A stretch of DNA of 64,000 nt from Dactylosporangium aurantiacum. GTDB lineage: Bacteria > Actinomycetota > Actinomycetes > Mycobacteriales > Micromonosporaceae. A program made the translations under genes and the position numbers. Where the stretch lies: NCBI RefSeq assembly GCF_000716715.1, contig NZ_JNYJ01000030.1, positions 1 through 64,000 on the forward strand, in the 5' to 3' direction. Below, one piece after another: positions 7,681 to 19,157 of this stretch. The notes beneath the pieces were generated by a model. That model searched no databases, was not told the origin of the DNA, and worked only from the letters and a program-made list of their open reading frames with translations. Numbering within the stretch: position 1 is the first letter of the stretch; each line of letters begins with the position of its first letter.

Positions 7681-8642
7681 CGGGTCCTCCGTTCCCGGGC
7701 CGCGTACACCGCGACCAGGATGATGACCGCCTGGACCATCTGCGCGGTCGAGTCCTTGAGGTTGTTGGCGATCATCGTCGCGGTCAGCAGCTGCATGAGG
7801 AACGCGCCGGCGACGGTGCCCAGGACGCGGACCTTCCCGCCGGTGAGGGGGGTGCCGCCGACGACGACGGCGGTGATCGCGGACAGCTCGATGAGCAGCC
7901 CGATCCGGGACGCGTCGGCGGAGCCGATCCGCGACACCTGGATCACGCCGGCGACGGCGGCGAGCACGGCGGCGATGACGTAGACGGTGATCAGGACCCG
8001 TTTGACGGGGACGCCGGCGAGCTGGGCGGCGGCCCGGTTGTCGCCGACGGCGAGCAGCCGCCGGCCGAACACGGTGCGGCGCACGACGAAGCCGACGACC
8101 ACGGCGAGCACGGCGGCGATCCACACCGTGTACGGCACGCCGAGGAACGCGTCGGTGCCGATGGCGAGGAAGTCCTTGGCGCGGATGTCCTTGTACCTGC
8201 CGTCGGACAGCACCAGGGCGACGCCGCGGCCGGCGACCAGCATGGCGAGGGTCGCCACGATCGGCTGGAGCCCGACGAACGCGACGAGGCCGCCGTTGAC
8301 CAGCCCGACGACGACGCCGCCGGCGACGGCCAGGACGATCGCCGGGACGGTGCCGTAGCCGAGGTACAGGGGGATGAGGGCGGCGCCGAGCGCCATCACC
8401 GACCCGACGGACAGGTCGATGCCCTCGGTGCCGATGACCAGCGCCATGCCGAGCGCCACGATGACGACCGGGGTGACCTGGACCAGCTGGATGCGCAGGT
8501 TGTTCCAGGCGAGGAAGTTGTCGGTCCAGGCGATGTTGAACAGCACCAGCAGGGCGAGCGCCACGTACACCCCGTACACGGGCAGCAGGCGCCTGACGGC
8601 GGCGGCGTCGAGGCCGTCCTTCTTCACGGACAGCGTCGTCAT
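7677..8642 (-). CDS. ytfT: Sugar ABC transporter permease, YtfT type
   Basis: A 321-aa CUT2 permease. It has the family loop GTEGIDLSVGSVMALGAA around residues 70-90, a cytoplasmic EAA-like segment (FGRRLLAVGDNRAAA), and GGTPLTGGKVRVLG late in the protein. About eight to ten membrane segments are apparent. It overlaps both neighbours by ATGA junctions, so the ATPase and the two permeases are translationally coupled. It probably pairs with YjfF as a heterodimer. Confidence 0.87.
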   Translation of the reverse strand: MTTLSVKKDGLDAAAVRRLLPVYGVYVALALLVLFNIAWTDNFLAWNNLRIQLVQVTPVVIVALGMALVIGTEGIDLSVGSVMALGAALIPLYLGYGTVPAIVLAVAGGVVVGLVNGGLVAFVGLQPIVATLAMLVAGRGVALVLSDGRYKDIRAKDFLAIGTDAFLGVPYTVWIAAVLAVVVGFVVRRTVFGRRLLAVGDNRAAAQLAGVPVKRVLITVYVIAAVLAAVAGVIQVSRIGSADASRIGLLIELSAITAVVVGGTPLTGGKVRVLGTVAGAFLMQLLTATMIANNLKDSTAQMVQAVIILVAVYAARERRTR

Positions 8643-10165
8643 GACGCCGCCGTCGCGATCACGTGCATCAGCTGCTCCGTTGTCACGTCGTCGCCGCGCA
8701 GCATGCCGGCGACGGCGCCGTCGCGCAGCACGACCACCCGGTCGGAACCCTCGATGAGCTCCTCGGCGTCGGAGGAGACCAGCACGACGCCGAGGCCTTC
8801 GGCGGCGAGCTCGTCGATGAGCGCCTGGACCTCCGCCTTCGCGCCGACGTCGATGCCGCGGGTGGGCTCGTCCAGCAGCAGCACCTTCGGCCCGGTCGCG
8901 AGGAGCCGGGCGAGCAGCACCTTCTGCTGGTTGCCGCCGGACAGGTCGCCGACGCGCTGGTGGGGGCCGGACGCCTTGATCCGCAGCCGCCGCATGAACG
9001 TCTCCACGATGTTGTCGATCTTCCGTTCGGAGACGATGCCGGCGGTGGCCAGCCGCGGCAGGACGGCCAGGGCGATGTTCTCCCGCACGGACAGGCCCAG
9101 GGCGATGCCCTCGGCCTTGCGGTCCTCGGGCTGCACGGCGATGCCGGCCTTGAGCGCGGTGACCGGGTTGGGCCGGCGCAGGACCTCGCCGTCGACCTCG
9201 ACGGTGCCGTGGTCCAGCGGCAGCGCCCCGGCGACGGCCTTGATGGTCTCGCTGCGCCCGGCGCCGAGCAGGCCGCCGAGGCCGACGACCTCGCCGGGCA
9301 GCACCTCGAAGCTGACCCCGGTGAGCCGGTGCCGGCTGGTGAGGCCGTCGGCGCGCAGCACGGGCCGGCTGTCGGCGGCGGAGTGCTCCCCGCCGAAGCT
9401 GGTGTAGCCGGCCTTGCGCACCTCGGACATCGGCCGGCCCAGCATGTGCGACACCAGCTGCAGCCGGTCGAGGTCCTTGATGGGGCCGGTGTGCACGAGC
9501 CGGCCGTCGCGCAGGACGGTGACCCGGTCGCAGATGCGGTACAGCTCGTCGAGGCGGTGGCTGACGTAGATGATGCCGACGCCGCGCTCGTGCAGGCGCG
9601 CGATGACGCCGAAGAGCGTCTCGACCTCGCGGGGTTCCAGCGAGGACGTCGGCTCGTCCATGACGACGACGCGGGCGTCGACCATGACGGCGCGGGCGAG
9701 GGCGACCATCTGCTGCGCGCCGAGCGCCATGAGGCCGAGGGGGCGGCGCACGTCGGAGGTGATGCCGTAGCCGGCGAGGATCTCCGCGGCCTGCCGGTGC
9801 ATCCGGCCGGCGTCGACGAGGCCGAGCCGGGTGCGCGGCTCCCGGCCGAGGAAGAGGTTGCGCGCCACGCTCATCAGCGGGACGAGGTTGACCTCCTGGT
9901 AGATGGTGGAGATGCCGGCCGCCTGCGCGTCGAGCGGGCCGTCGAACGTGACCGGCCGCCCCAGGTGCCGCAGGTCGCCGCCGTCGGGCCGGTACACGCC
10001 GGTGAGCACCTTGATGAGGGTGGACTTGCCGGCGCCGTTCTCGCCGACGAGGGCGTGCACCTCACCGGCGCGCAGGGTGAACGAGACGTCGTCGAGGGCG
10101 CGCACCCCCGGGAACTGTTTGCTGACGCCGGCCACTTCGAGCAGCGGCGCGTCCGGAGCGGACAT
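8639..10165 (-). CDS. ytfR: Sugar ABC transporter ATP-binding protein, YtfR type
   Basis: A 508-aa double nucleotide-binding protein of the CUT2 class. The N-terminal half has Walker A GENGAGKSTLIK and Walker B VVVMDEPTSSLEP, and the C-terminal half has a degenerate GAGRSETIK and the signature LSGGNQQKVLLARLL with LLLDEPTRGID. One catalytic site is therefore probably inactive, as is usual here. I chose the ATG giving MSAPDAPLLEVAGV; an in-frame GTG 24 bases upstream has no better ribosome site. It powers the permeases encoded downstream. Confidence 0.9.
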   Translation of the reverse strand: MSAPDAPLLEVAGVSKQFPGVRALDDVSFTLRAGEVHALVGENGAGKSTLIKVLTGVYRPDGGDLRHLGRPVTFDGPLDAQAAGISTIYQEVNLVPLMSVARNLFLGREPRTRLGLVDAGRMHRQAAEILAGYGITSDVRRPLGLMALGAQQMVALARAVMVDARVVVMDEPTSSLEPREVETLFGVIARLHERGVGIIYVSHRLDELYRICDRVTVLRDGRLVHTGPIKDLDRLQLVSHMLGRPMSEVRKAGYTSFGGEHSAADSRPVLRADGLTSRHRLTGVSFEVLPGEVVGLGGLLGAGRSETIKAVAGALPLDHGTVEVDGEVLRRPNPVTALKAGIAVQPEDRKAEGIALGLSVRENIALAVLPRLATAGIVSERKIDNIVETFMRRLRIKASGPHQRVGDLSGGNQQKVLLARLLATGPKVLLLDEPTRGIDVGAKAEVQALIDELAAEGLGVVLVSSDAEELIEGSDRVVVLRDGAVAGMLRGDDVTTEQLMHVIATAAS

Positions 10166-10191
10166 GCGGGAGGTCCCATCGTGAAGCACGG

Positions 10192-10221
10192 GCCCAGGCC
10201 GGGACGGTCCCCGGCCTGGGC
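10192..10221 (-). terminator. Intra-operon hairpin between binding protein and ATPase genes
   Basis: Perfect 12-bp arms (10192-10203 and 10210-10221) with a 6-base loop lie between the ytfQ stop and the ytfR start. Such hairpins often act as partial terminators or 3' stabilisers that let the solute-binding protein be made in excess of the membrane parts. Confidence 0.65.
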
Positions 10222-10237
10222 TGCGGCGCGGTGTCGG

Positions 10238-11323
10238 TCAGTACGCGAGGCCCAGGTCGGCCGCGGCGTTGGTCGAGTCGTACTCCCGGTCGGAGATGAT
10301 GATGTTCTCCGGGATCGCCTCGCCGTCGAAGAACTTCGTGGCGGTGCCGAAGGCGAGCGGGCCGAAGCGCGGGTTGGACTCGATGACCGAGAAGATCCAG
10401 CCGTCGACGATGCCCTGGACCGCGCCCTTCGTACCGTCGATCGTCACGATCTTGACGTCGCCGGCCTTCTTGCTGGCGCCCTTCAGGGCGGTGATCGCGC
10501 CGAGGGCCATCTCGTCGTTCTCGGCGTAGATGCCGTTGATGTTGGGCTTGGACTGCAGCAGCTGCTCGGAGACCTTCTGGCCCTCCTCGCGGGAGAACTG
10601 GCCGGTCTGCTCGAACTCGATCTTGATGTTCGGGGCGACCTTCGCGAGCTGCTCCTTGAACCCGTTGGTCCGCAGCGTGGTCACGTTGTTGCCGGGGGCG
10701 CCGAGCAGGATCGCGACGGTGCCGGTGTTGTTGAGGGCCTTGGCCATCTTGTCGGCGGCGCGCTTGCCCTGCTCGTAGAAGTCCGAGCCGATGAACGTCA
10801 GGAAGTCGGTGCAGTGCTTCGCGTTGATCTTCCGGTCGATGGTGACGATCGGGATCTTCTTCGCCGCGGCCTTCTGGAACACCGAGTCCCAGCCGTCTGA
10901 GTTGAGCGGCGCGATGACCAGCAGCTGCACGCCCTGGTCGATCAGGGTGCTGACGTCGGTGATCTGCTTGTCGAACTTCGAGTCGGCGTTGGTGACCTTC
11001 AGGTTGGCGGCCGGGATGCCCAGCTTCGCCGCCTCGTCCTTGATGGACTGGGTCTCGGCGATGCGGAACGGGTTGGCCTCCTTCTCCGACTGCGAGAAGC
11101 CGATGCTGGCGGTCTTGAGGTCGAGCTTCGCCCCGCCGAACTGCTGCAGGGTGCAGGTGGAGCCTCCGGCGGCGGCGGACTTCGTCGTCTGCACCGCGGC
11201 GGAGCTGTCGGCGGTCGCCTTAGCGGCGGGGTCGTCCTCGGACTTCGCGCAGCCGGTCGTCAGCAGGGCGGCGGCGCTGAGAACGGCCAGGGCGGGCCGC
11301 CAGCGGCCTCGCACATCGATCAT
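10238..11323 (-). CDS. ytfQ: Galactofuranose/galactose-type solute-binding lipoprotein
   Basis: A 361-aa lipoprotein of the Peripla_BP_4 (ribose/galactofuranose) family. A basic N-terminus and hydrophobic stretch end in a lipobox LLTTGCAK, so Cys is lipidated and the protein is anchored outside the membrane. Family blocks IGFSQSEKEANPFRIAE, LLVIAPLNSDGWD and YAENDEMALGAI resemble E. coli YtfQ. The ATG was chosen because AAGGGAG lies 8 bases upstream. It is first in the importer operon, divergent from the alpha-galactosidase, so it should capture sugars released outside. Confidence 0.88.
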   Translation of the reverse strand: MIDVRGRWRPALAVLSAAALLTTGCAKSEDDPAAKATADSSAAVQTTKSAAAGGSTCTLQQFGGAKLDLKTASIGFSQSEKEANPFRIAETQSIKDEAAKLGIPAANLKVTNADSKFDKQITDVSTLIDQGVQLLVIAPLNSDGWDSVFQKAAAKKIPIVTIDRKINAKHCTDFLTFIGSDFYEQGKRAADKMAKALNNTGTVAILLGAPGNNVTTLRTNGFKEQLAKVAPNIKIEFEQTGQFSREEGQKVSEQLLQSKPNINGIYAENDEMALGAITALKGASKKAGDVKIVTIDGTKGAVQGIVDGWIFSVIESNPRFGPLAFGTATKFFDGEAIPENIIISDREYDSTNAAADLGLAY

Positions 11324-11575
11324 CTTGGTCACTCCCTTGAGCGGAGGGGTGGACCGCGGCGTGTGGCACGTCGCGTTGTGGCGTACCGCATTCACTCATC
11401 CTCAAACTTTTTCTGTCAAGACTTTCCACCCAGCCGCCCAAAACCAAACACCAACTGTCACATGTTCGGGACCTTGGCAAAGTTGTCCAGACATTGCGGC
11501 GATCGATCGTGTGCAAACCGCGGCGGGTATGCCACAATATTCAACAATTTCGATCTTTCGACCCTGGGAGCTGGG
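11324..11575. promoter_or_regulatory. Divergent promoter region of ytfQ and alpha-galactosidase
   Basis: A 252-base intergenic region clearly richer in A and T than its surroundings, containing the promoters of both divergent transcripts. TCAACAATTTCGATC at 11541-11555 matches 12 of 15 bases with a motif upstream of the DeoR-type gene (16912-16926) and is a candidate operator. No catabolite-type palindrome was obvious by eye. Confidence 0.5.
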
Positions 11576-13667
11576 ATGACCCGAAGTCCCCGGGCGATGA
11601 GGCGCGTCCTCACCGCCGCCGCCACGGCGCTGCTCGTATCCACCCTCATCACTTCGGTCGGGTCCGGGCCGGCGGCCGCCACCGCCACCCCGAGGCCCGG
11701 ACCGGTTGCGGCCCCCGTCATGGGCTGGAACAGTTGGAACAGGTTCGGTTGTAACATCGACGAGAATCTCATCAAGGCGACCGCCGACGCCATGGTGAGC
11801 ACCGGCCTGCGCACCTCCGGATACACGTACGTCAACATCGACGACTGCTGGATGGCCCCCACCCGCGACGCACAGGGCCGGCTGCGCCCCGACCCGGTCC
11901 GCTTCCCCGGCGGCATCGCCGCCATCGCCGACTACGTCCACGCCCGCGGGCTCAAGCTCGGCATCTACTCATCGGCCGGCACCGCCACCTGCCAGGGCCT
12001 GCCGGCCAGCCTCGACCACGAGACCGTCGACGCGCAGACCTGGGCGTCGTGGGGCGTCGACCTGCTCAAGTACGACAACTGCAACAACCAGGGCCGCCCC
12101 GCCGTGCAGCGGTACAAGGCGATGGGCGACGCGCTCAAGGCCACCGGACGGCACATCGTCTACAGCATCTGCAACTGGGGCGACGACGCGCCGTGGGTGT
12201 TCGGCCCGGACGTCGGCGGCAGCCTGTGGCGCACCACCGGCGACATCAACGCCAGCTGGGGCAGCATCACCTCGCTGCTGGACCAGCAGGCGGGCCTGGA
12301 GACCTTCGCCCGCAAGGGCTACTCCAACGACCCCGACATGCTCGAGGTCGGCAACGGCTCACTCACCCACGACGAGAACGTCGCCCACTTCTCGCTGTGG
12401 GCGCTGCTGTCCGCGCCGCTGCTGCTCGGCAACGACCTGCGCAGCGTCTCCACCGCCACCCTCGACGTGCTGCGCAACGCCGAGGTCATCGCCGTCAACC
12501 AGGACTGGGGCGGCTCACAGGGCCGCCGCGTCGCCGACAACGGCGACACCGAGGTGTGGGCCAAACCGATGAGCGACGGCTCCGTGGCCGCCGTGCTGTT
12601 CAACCGCGGCGCGGCGGCGACGACCGTGTCCACGACCGCCGCCGCGCTCGGGCTCGGCGGCTCCAGCTCGTACACCACCCGCAACCTCTGGACCGCGGCC
12701 ACCGGCACCACCGCGGGAACCGTCTCGGCGACCGTCGCACCGCACGGCGTCGCGATGTTCCGGGTCACCCGCGCGGGCACCCTCGCCGCGCCACCGGCCG
12801 CCGGGACGCTGCAGGTGAGCGACCTGCCGTGGCTCGCCTCCAGCGGCGGCTGGGGACCCGTGGAACGCGACCGCGCCAACGGTGAGCAGGCCGCCGGCGA
12901 CGGCGCGGCCCTGAACATCGGCGGGACCGCGTTCACCAAGGGCATCGGCACGCACGCCGACGCGGCCGTGCACGTCTGGCTCGGCCGCGCGTGCCGCACG
13001 TTCACCGCCCAGGTCGGCGTCGACGGCGAGGTCGGCGCCAACGGCTCCGTCCGGTTCGCCGTGTACGGCGACGGCCGGCTCCTCGGCTTCACCGCCGTGA
13101 AGACCGGCGGGCAGGCACCGACCCGGCTGACCGTGTCCACCGGCGGCTACCTGACCCTGGAGCTGCGGGTCACCGACGCCCGTGACGGCGTCAACTACGA
13201 CCACGCCGACTGGGGCAGCCCCACCCTCGTCTGCGGCGGCAGCGGCACCGGTACGGCCGTCAGCGACCGCACCTGGGGCACCGCCGTCAACGGCTGGGGA
13301 CCCGCGGAACGCGACACCTCCAACGGTGAGCAGGCCACCGGCGACGGCAGCCTCATCACCGTCGGCGGGGTCAGCTACCCCAAGGGCGTCGGCGTCCACG
13401 CCGCCGGCGACCTCAGCGTGCCCCTCGGCGGGGCGTGCAGCCGGTTCACCGCCGTCGCCGGCCTCGACGCCGAGGTCGGCACGTCCTCGACCGGTGTGGT
13501 GTTCAGCGTCGTCGCCGACGGCGTCACCCTGTGGACCAGCCCGACCGTGACCGCCGCGGCCCCCGTGACCGTGGACGTCTCCGTGGCCGGCCGCACCGAC
13601 CTGCGGCTCGTCACCGGCGGCGCCGGCTCCATCGACTACGACCACGCCGACTGGGCCGACGCGCGCC

Positions 13668-13678
<11 letters not shown>
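11576..13678 (+). CDS. Secreted GH27 alpha-galactosidase with two NPCBM domains
   Basis: A 700-aa secreted enzyme that removes terminal alpha-galactosyl residues from oligosaccharides and polysaccharides. A signal peptide with basic start covers about residues 1-37. The GH27 barrel opens with MGWNSWNRFGCN and YVNIDDCW, has the nucleophile aspartate in LLKYDNCNN, the acid/base region in WRTTGDIN, and SNDPDMLEVGNG. Two tandem NPCBM-type modules follow (each with WGPxERDxxNGEQAxGDG and NYDHADWG or DYDHADWA), probably binding carbohydrate. The ATG has GGGAG five bases upstream. It is divergent from the importer and its 3' end overlaps galK by 11 bases. Confidence 0.94.
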
Positions 13679-14830
<1,152 letters not shown>

Positions 14831-14834
<4 letters not shown>

Positions 14835-15907
14835 AGCTGGACCTCCCGCAGCATCGCGGCCGCCTGCTCCGGCCGCACGTCGTTGACGAACACACCCATG
14901 CCGGACTCGGAGCCGGCGAGGTGCTTGAGCTTGCCCGGCGCCCGGCGGGTGCTGAACAGCTGCAGGTGCAGGTACGCCAGGTGCCGGTCGACCCGGACCG
15001 GCGCCTGGTGCCACGCCGCGATGTACGGCATCTGCAGCCCGAACATGCCGTCGAGGCGGCGCAGCACCTCCAGGTAGAGCCCGCCGAACGCGGCACGCTC
15101 CTCGGCGCCGAGCGCCGGGATGTCGGGGACCTGCCGGTGCGGGTACAGGTGCACCTCGAACGGCCAGCGGGCGACCGCCGGCACGAACGCCGTCCAGTGC
15201 GCGTTCTGCGCCACGACCCGTTCGCCGTCGGCGCGCTCGGCGGCCAGCACGTCGGCGAACAGGTTGCCGCCGCCCTCATGGGCGCGGGCCGACGCCAGCA
15301 TCCGTCGGGTCCGCGGCGTGACGAACGGGTACGCGTAGATCTGCCCGTGCGGGTGCGGCAGGGTCACCCCGATCTCGGTGCCCCGGTTCTCGAAACAGAA
15401 GACCTGCTCGACGTCGTCACGGGTCGACAGGTCGGCGGTGCGGTCCGCCCACGCCTCCAGCACCGTGCGCACCCGCGCCGGCGACAGCGACGCGAACGAC
15501 GCGTTGTGGTCGGAGGTGAAGCAGACGACCTCGCAGCGGCCGGCGCCCGGCCGGGTCGGCACCAGCCCCGGCAGGATGTCGCCCTGCTCGGGCCCGACCC
15601 GGTGGCTGAACGACGGGAACCGGTTCTCGAACACCACCACGTCGTACTCCGACGACGGGATCTCGCTCTGCCACTCCGGCGTCGACGGGCACAGCGGGCA
15701 CTGGTCGGACGGCGGGTGGTAGGTCCTGGACTGCCGGTGCGCGGCGATGGCCACCCACTCATCGAGGATGGGGTCGTGACGCATCTCTGACGCCGCGGGC
15801 GGGGGTGGCAGCTCCCGCTGGTCGACCGCGTCCCGGGACGCGTCGTCGCGTTCGTCGAAGTAGATGAGTTCCCGACCGTCGGCGAGGTGGGTGACCGTGC
15901 GCTTCAC
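14831..15907 (-). CDS. galT: Galactose-1-phosphate uridylyltransferase
   Basis: A 358-aa enzyme exchanging UMP between UDP-glucose and galactose-1-phosphate (Leloir pathway). It shows the zinc pair CPLCPS near residue 70, FENRFPSF, the active-site HPHGQIYAY, and a C-terminal HLQLFSTRRAPGKLKHLAGSE block. The GTG start was chosen because GGAGA lies upstream with suitable spacing; extension further upstream has no family similarity. GalE is not in the window, so UDP-galactose epimerase must come from elsewhere. Confidence 0.94.
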
Positions 15908-15926
15908 TCGTTCTCCAGGTGGGTGG

Positions 15927-16706
15927 CTAACCGTTCGGATCGACCACGATGAGCTCACCGACGCGCTCAGCGAGCTGCACCCGTGCCTCCGCGGGCAGCC
16001 CGACGTCGGTGATGAGGATGTCCGCCTCGTCGAGCGGGGTGATGGTCGCGATGCCGACCATCTCCCACTTGGTGTGGTCGGCCAGCACGACCAGCCGGCG
16101 GGCGGCGGAGACCATCAGGCGGTTGGTGCCGGCCTCCATGAGGTTCGGCGTGGTGAACCCGGTGCGCGGGCTCATGCCGTGCACACCGAGGAACAGCACG
16201 TCGACGTTGAGCGAGCCGATCGCCGCCTCGGCGACCGGGCCGGCGAGGGCGTCGGACGGGGTGCGGATACCGCCGGTGAGCACGACCGTCTGGTCGGGCC
16301 GGCCCGCGTGGTACAGGGTGTCGGCGACCGGGATCGAGTTCGTGACGATGGTCAGCCCCGGGACGTCGACGAGGTGCGCGGCGAGCGCCGCCGTCGTGGT
16401 GCCGGCGGACAACGCGACCGCCGTGTGCGGTTCGATGAGCTTCGCGGCCCGCTCGACGATCGCGGCCTTCTCGTTGCGCTGGCGCACCGACTTGGCGTCG
16501 AACCCCGGCTCCTCGGTGGATCCGGGTCCGGCGATGGTCGCGCCGCCGTGGACCTTGTCGACCAGCCCGCGGTCGGCGAGGGCCTCCAGATCACGGCGGA
16601 TGGTCATGTCGGACACGCCGAACTGGCGCACCAGTTGGCTGACCCGCACACCCCCGTGCCGACGCACCAGATCCAGAATGGCCGTTTGCCGTTGCTGTGC
16701 GAGCAT
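15927..16706 (-). CDS. DeoR/GlpR-type transcriptional regulator
   Basis: A 259-aa repressor with an N-terminal DeoR helix-turn-helix (GGVRVSQLVRQFGVSDMTIRRDLEAL, about residues 18-43, in two parts) and a C-terminal sugar-phosphate sensing domain (SAGTTTAALAAHL, VLTGGIRTPSDALAGP). DeoR regulators of this kind sense phosphorylated sugar intermediates. Position at the head of galT-galK and facing the importer and alpha-galactosidase implies control of galactose use, with galactose-1-phosphate a natural effector (inference). An in-frame GTG directly precedes the chosen ATG; AAGGGA fits either. Confidence 0.88.
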   Translation of the reverse strand: MLAQQRQTAILDLVRRHGGVRVSQLVRQFGVSDMTIRRDLEALADRGLVDKVHGGATIAGPGSTEEPGFDAKSVRQRNEKAAIVERAAKLIEPHTAVALSAGTTTAALAAHLVDVPGLTIVTNSIPVADTLYHAGRPDQTVVLTGGIRTPSDALAGPVAEAAIGSLNVDVLFLGVHGMSPRTGFTTPNLMEAGTNRLMVSAARRLVVLADHTKWEMVGIATITPLDEADILITDVGLPAEARVQLAERVGELIVVDPNG

Positions 16707-16947
16707 CACGCCGTTCCCTTCGCGAGCGCAGCGGCCGGCGCGGCTGCGCGGATGGCGAATCCCATCGCAGATTCCAACGCAGACGTTACGTCGCCAGGGA
16801 CAGTGCGCACCCCGGTGACCCGGCCGAAGTTCACGGCCGGGTGGACACCACCACGAACGGCGGCTGGGTGCGCGCGCATGCGCTACAGCTTCGAACCTAG
16901 CCGACCAGAAGTCAACAAACTCGAACAGTGAACTGTGTGAACCGTGT
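16707..16947. promoter_or_regulatory. Promoter region of the deoR-galT-galK operon
   Basis: This 241-base region lies between the regulator start and the helicase stop. It includes TCAACAAACTCGAAC (16912-16926), close to the sequence before the alpha-galactosidase. GAAC occurs three times in near-phase (16923, 16930 and 16939). These may be autoregulatory DeoR sites. No other gene is visible. Confidence 0.45.
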
Positions 16948-19110
16948 TCAGAACGGCGCGGTTCCGACCGTGGTCAAACGTTGGGTCGCCCGGGACAACG
17001 CCACGTACAACGTCCTGAAACCGGTCCTCGCCTCGTCCCTGATCTGCGCCGGCTCCACCACCAGCACCCCGTCGTACTCCATACCCTTCGAGTCCAGCGC
17101 ACCCACCGTCTGCAACCGCGCGTCGAGACCGTCGACCCACTTCGCGACCTCGTCCCGGCGGGCCGTCGGCGTGATCACCCCGACGGTGCCCTCGACCTGC
17201 TCCAGCAGCGTCTGCGCCGCCGCCCGCACCGCCGCCTCCAGCTCCGGCGCGTCCACCGTCGTCAGCACCGGCGCCTGATGCGACGACCGCACCGCCGTCG
17301 GCAGCTCGATGTCCGGCTGCGCCTTGCGGATCACCCGCGCCGCCACCTCGAAGATCTCCGCCGAGTTGCGGTAGTTCGTGGTCAGCGTGAACGCCGAACG
17401 CCGCCGGCTGCCGATCGCGCCGTCCATCGCCCGCTCCGCCTCCGCCGCGTCCGCCCACGCCGCCTGCGCCGGGTCACCGACGATCGTCCACGTCGCGTTC
17501 GGCCCCCGACGGCCGATCATCCGCCACTGCATCGGCGACACGTCCTGCGACTCGTCGACGATGATGTGCGCGTAGTCGCGGTAGTCCGTCGGACGCTCCA
17601 CCGCCTGCGCCCGGGCCGCCGCCATCCGGTCCGCGTACGTGGTGACCTCCCGCACGCCGTCGGCCACCTGGAACGGATCCCGGGCCACCCGCTTGCGCAC
17701 CGGCGGGTCACCGAGCAGCTCGTGCAGCTCGTCCAGCAGCGCCACGTCCTCCACCGACGGGTCCTCCGGGTCGATCGACCCGGCCAGCACCGCGATCTCC
17801 CGGTTGCTCAGCACCCCGTTCGCCCACCGCGACAGCCGGTGCCGGTCGGTCAGCCAGCCGAGCACCTGCGCCGGGCGCAGCACCGGCCACCAGGCCCGCA
17901 TGAACGCCACGAACTCCGGCCGCTCGGCGATGTCCGGCGCGAACTCCTCCCGCTTCTGCTGCCGCCCCGACGGCAACAGCTCCACGCTCTGCCGCCACAA
18001 CGCGTCCAGCACGTGCCCGGCCGCCTTCGCCCGGGCCGCGTTGCGCCGCACCCCCAGGTTCAGCACCGTGCGGCGCAGCTCGTCCAGCGCCGGACGCTCC
18101 AGCACCAGCAGCTCACCCCGGTACAGCACCCGCAGCCGCTCCGGCGAGTCCGGCACCGGGCCGCGCGCCGCCCGGCCCAGCACCCGCTGCATGCGCAGCG
18201 ACCCCTTGACCGCGGCGACCTCCGGCGGCTCGTGCCGGGTCCCCTGCACCCCCTCCAGCAGCTGCCCCAGCGACCGCAGCGACGCGGTGTCCTCACCCAG
18301 CGACGGCAGCACCCGCGACACGTAGCCGACGAACACGTCCGACGGGCCGACCACCAGCACACCACCGGACTCGTACCGGTTACGGTCCGCGTACAGCAGA
18401 TACGCCGCGCGGTGCAGCGCCACCGCCGTCTTGCCCGTGCCGGGCCCGCCACGCACGATCGTCACACCCAGGCTGGGGGAGCGGATCGCGTCGTCCTGCT
18501 CCCGCTGGATCGTCGCGACGATGTCCTTCATCCCGGTGCCGGTCGCCCGGGACAGGTTCGCCAGCAGCGCCCCGTCACCGATCACCGCCATGTCGCTCGG
18601 CGCGGCCTCCGGATCCAGCAGGTCGTCCTCGATGCTCACGACCTTCTCGCCGCTGCTGCGGATGCTGCGCCGGCGCACGACCCCCATCCGGTCGGCCGGC
18701 GTCGCCCGGTAGAACGGCGCCGCCGCCGGGGCCCGCCAGTCCACCACCAGTGACTCGTACGACTCGTCACGCAACCCGAGCCGGCCGATGTAGCGGACCT
18801 CACCGCCGGGCACCACCGGATCCGCGGACGCGGCGTCCTTGCCGTCCCCGGACCGCCCGTCCGGCCCCAGGTCGAGCCGGCCGAACACCAGCCCGTCATG
18901 CTCGCTCTCCAGCGCCCGCCGCCGCTTCGCCGCGTGGTAGACCATCGCGTCGCGCTCGACCAGCGCACCGAAGTTACCGACCCTCGCCAGGCTGTAACCC
19001 TCGCGCTCCACCTCGGCGGCGGTCACCCGCAACTGGTCGAGACGGGCGTAGACCCGGTCGAGGTATGCCTGCTCGGCGGCGATCTCCGACTCGCGGACCG
19101 CGTCGTTCAA
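16948..19110 (-). CDS. helD: HelD-type UvrD/Rep superfamily ATPase (RNA polymerase-associated), copy 1
   Basis: A 720-aa superfamily 1 motor with Walker A GGPGTGKTAVALHRAAYLLY (about residues 221-240), motif II IIVDESQDVSPMQ, TTNYRNS and a C-terminal VALSRATQRL. The long N-terminal coiled-coil-like arm (AEQAYLDRVYARLDQL) and lack of full UvrD subdomains match HelD/HelR factors. These free stalled or antibiotic-bound RNA polymerase; some confer rifamycin tolerance. The TTG start has a GGGGTGGGG ribosome-site-like run. I saw no rifamycin-associated element upstream. A paralogue lies at 33766-35982. Confidence 0.85.
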   Translation of the reverse strand: MNDAVRESEIAAEQAYLDRVYARLDQLRVTAAEVEREGYSLARVGNFGALVERDAMVYHAAKRRRALESEHDGLVFGRLDLGPDGRSGDGKDAASADPVVPGGEVRYIGRLGLRDESYESLVVDWRAPAAAPFYRATPADRMGVVRRRSIRSSGEKVVSIEDDLLDPEAAPSDMAVIGDGALLANLSRATGTGMKDIVATIQREQDDAIRSPSLGVTIVRGGPGTGKTAVALHRAAYLLYADRNRYESGGVLVVGPSDVFVGYVSRVLPSLGEDTASLRSLGQLLEGVQGTRHEPPEVAAVKGSLRMQRVLGRAARGPVPDSPERLRVLYRGELLVLERPALDELRRTVLNLGVRRNAARAKAAGHVLDALWRQSVELLPSGRQQKREEFAPDIAERPEFVAFMRAWWPVLRPAQVLGWLTDRHRLSRWANGVLSNREIAVLAGSIDPEDPSVEDVALLDELHELLGDPPVRKRVARDPFQVADGVREVTTYADRMAAARAQAVERPTDYRDYAHIIVDESQDVSPMQWRMIGRRGPNATWTIVGDPAQAAWADAAEAERAMDGAIGSRRRSAFTLTTNYRNSAEIFEVAARVIRKAQPDIELPTAVRSSHQAPVLTTVDAPELEAAVRAAAQTLLEQVEGTVGVITPTARRDEVAKWVDGLDARLQTVGALDSKGMEYDGVLVVEPAQIRDEARTGFRTLYVALSRATQRLTTVGTAPF

Positions 19111-19157
19111 CGCCCCACCCCTAGCACCGGGTTAAAAAACAACCCTACGAGCCTACT

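Noticed and set aside
19111..19157. Rifamycin-associated element before the first HelD gene
   Set aside because: The short spacer was read on both strands and no matching palindrome was found.
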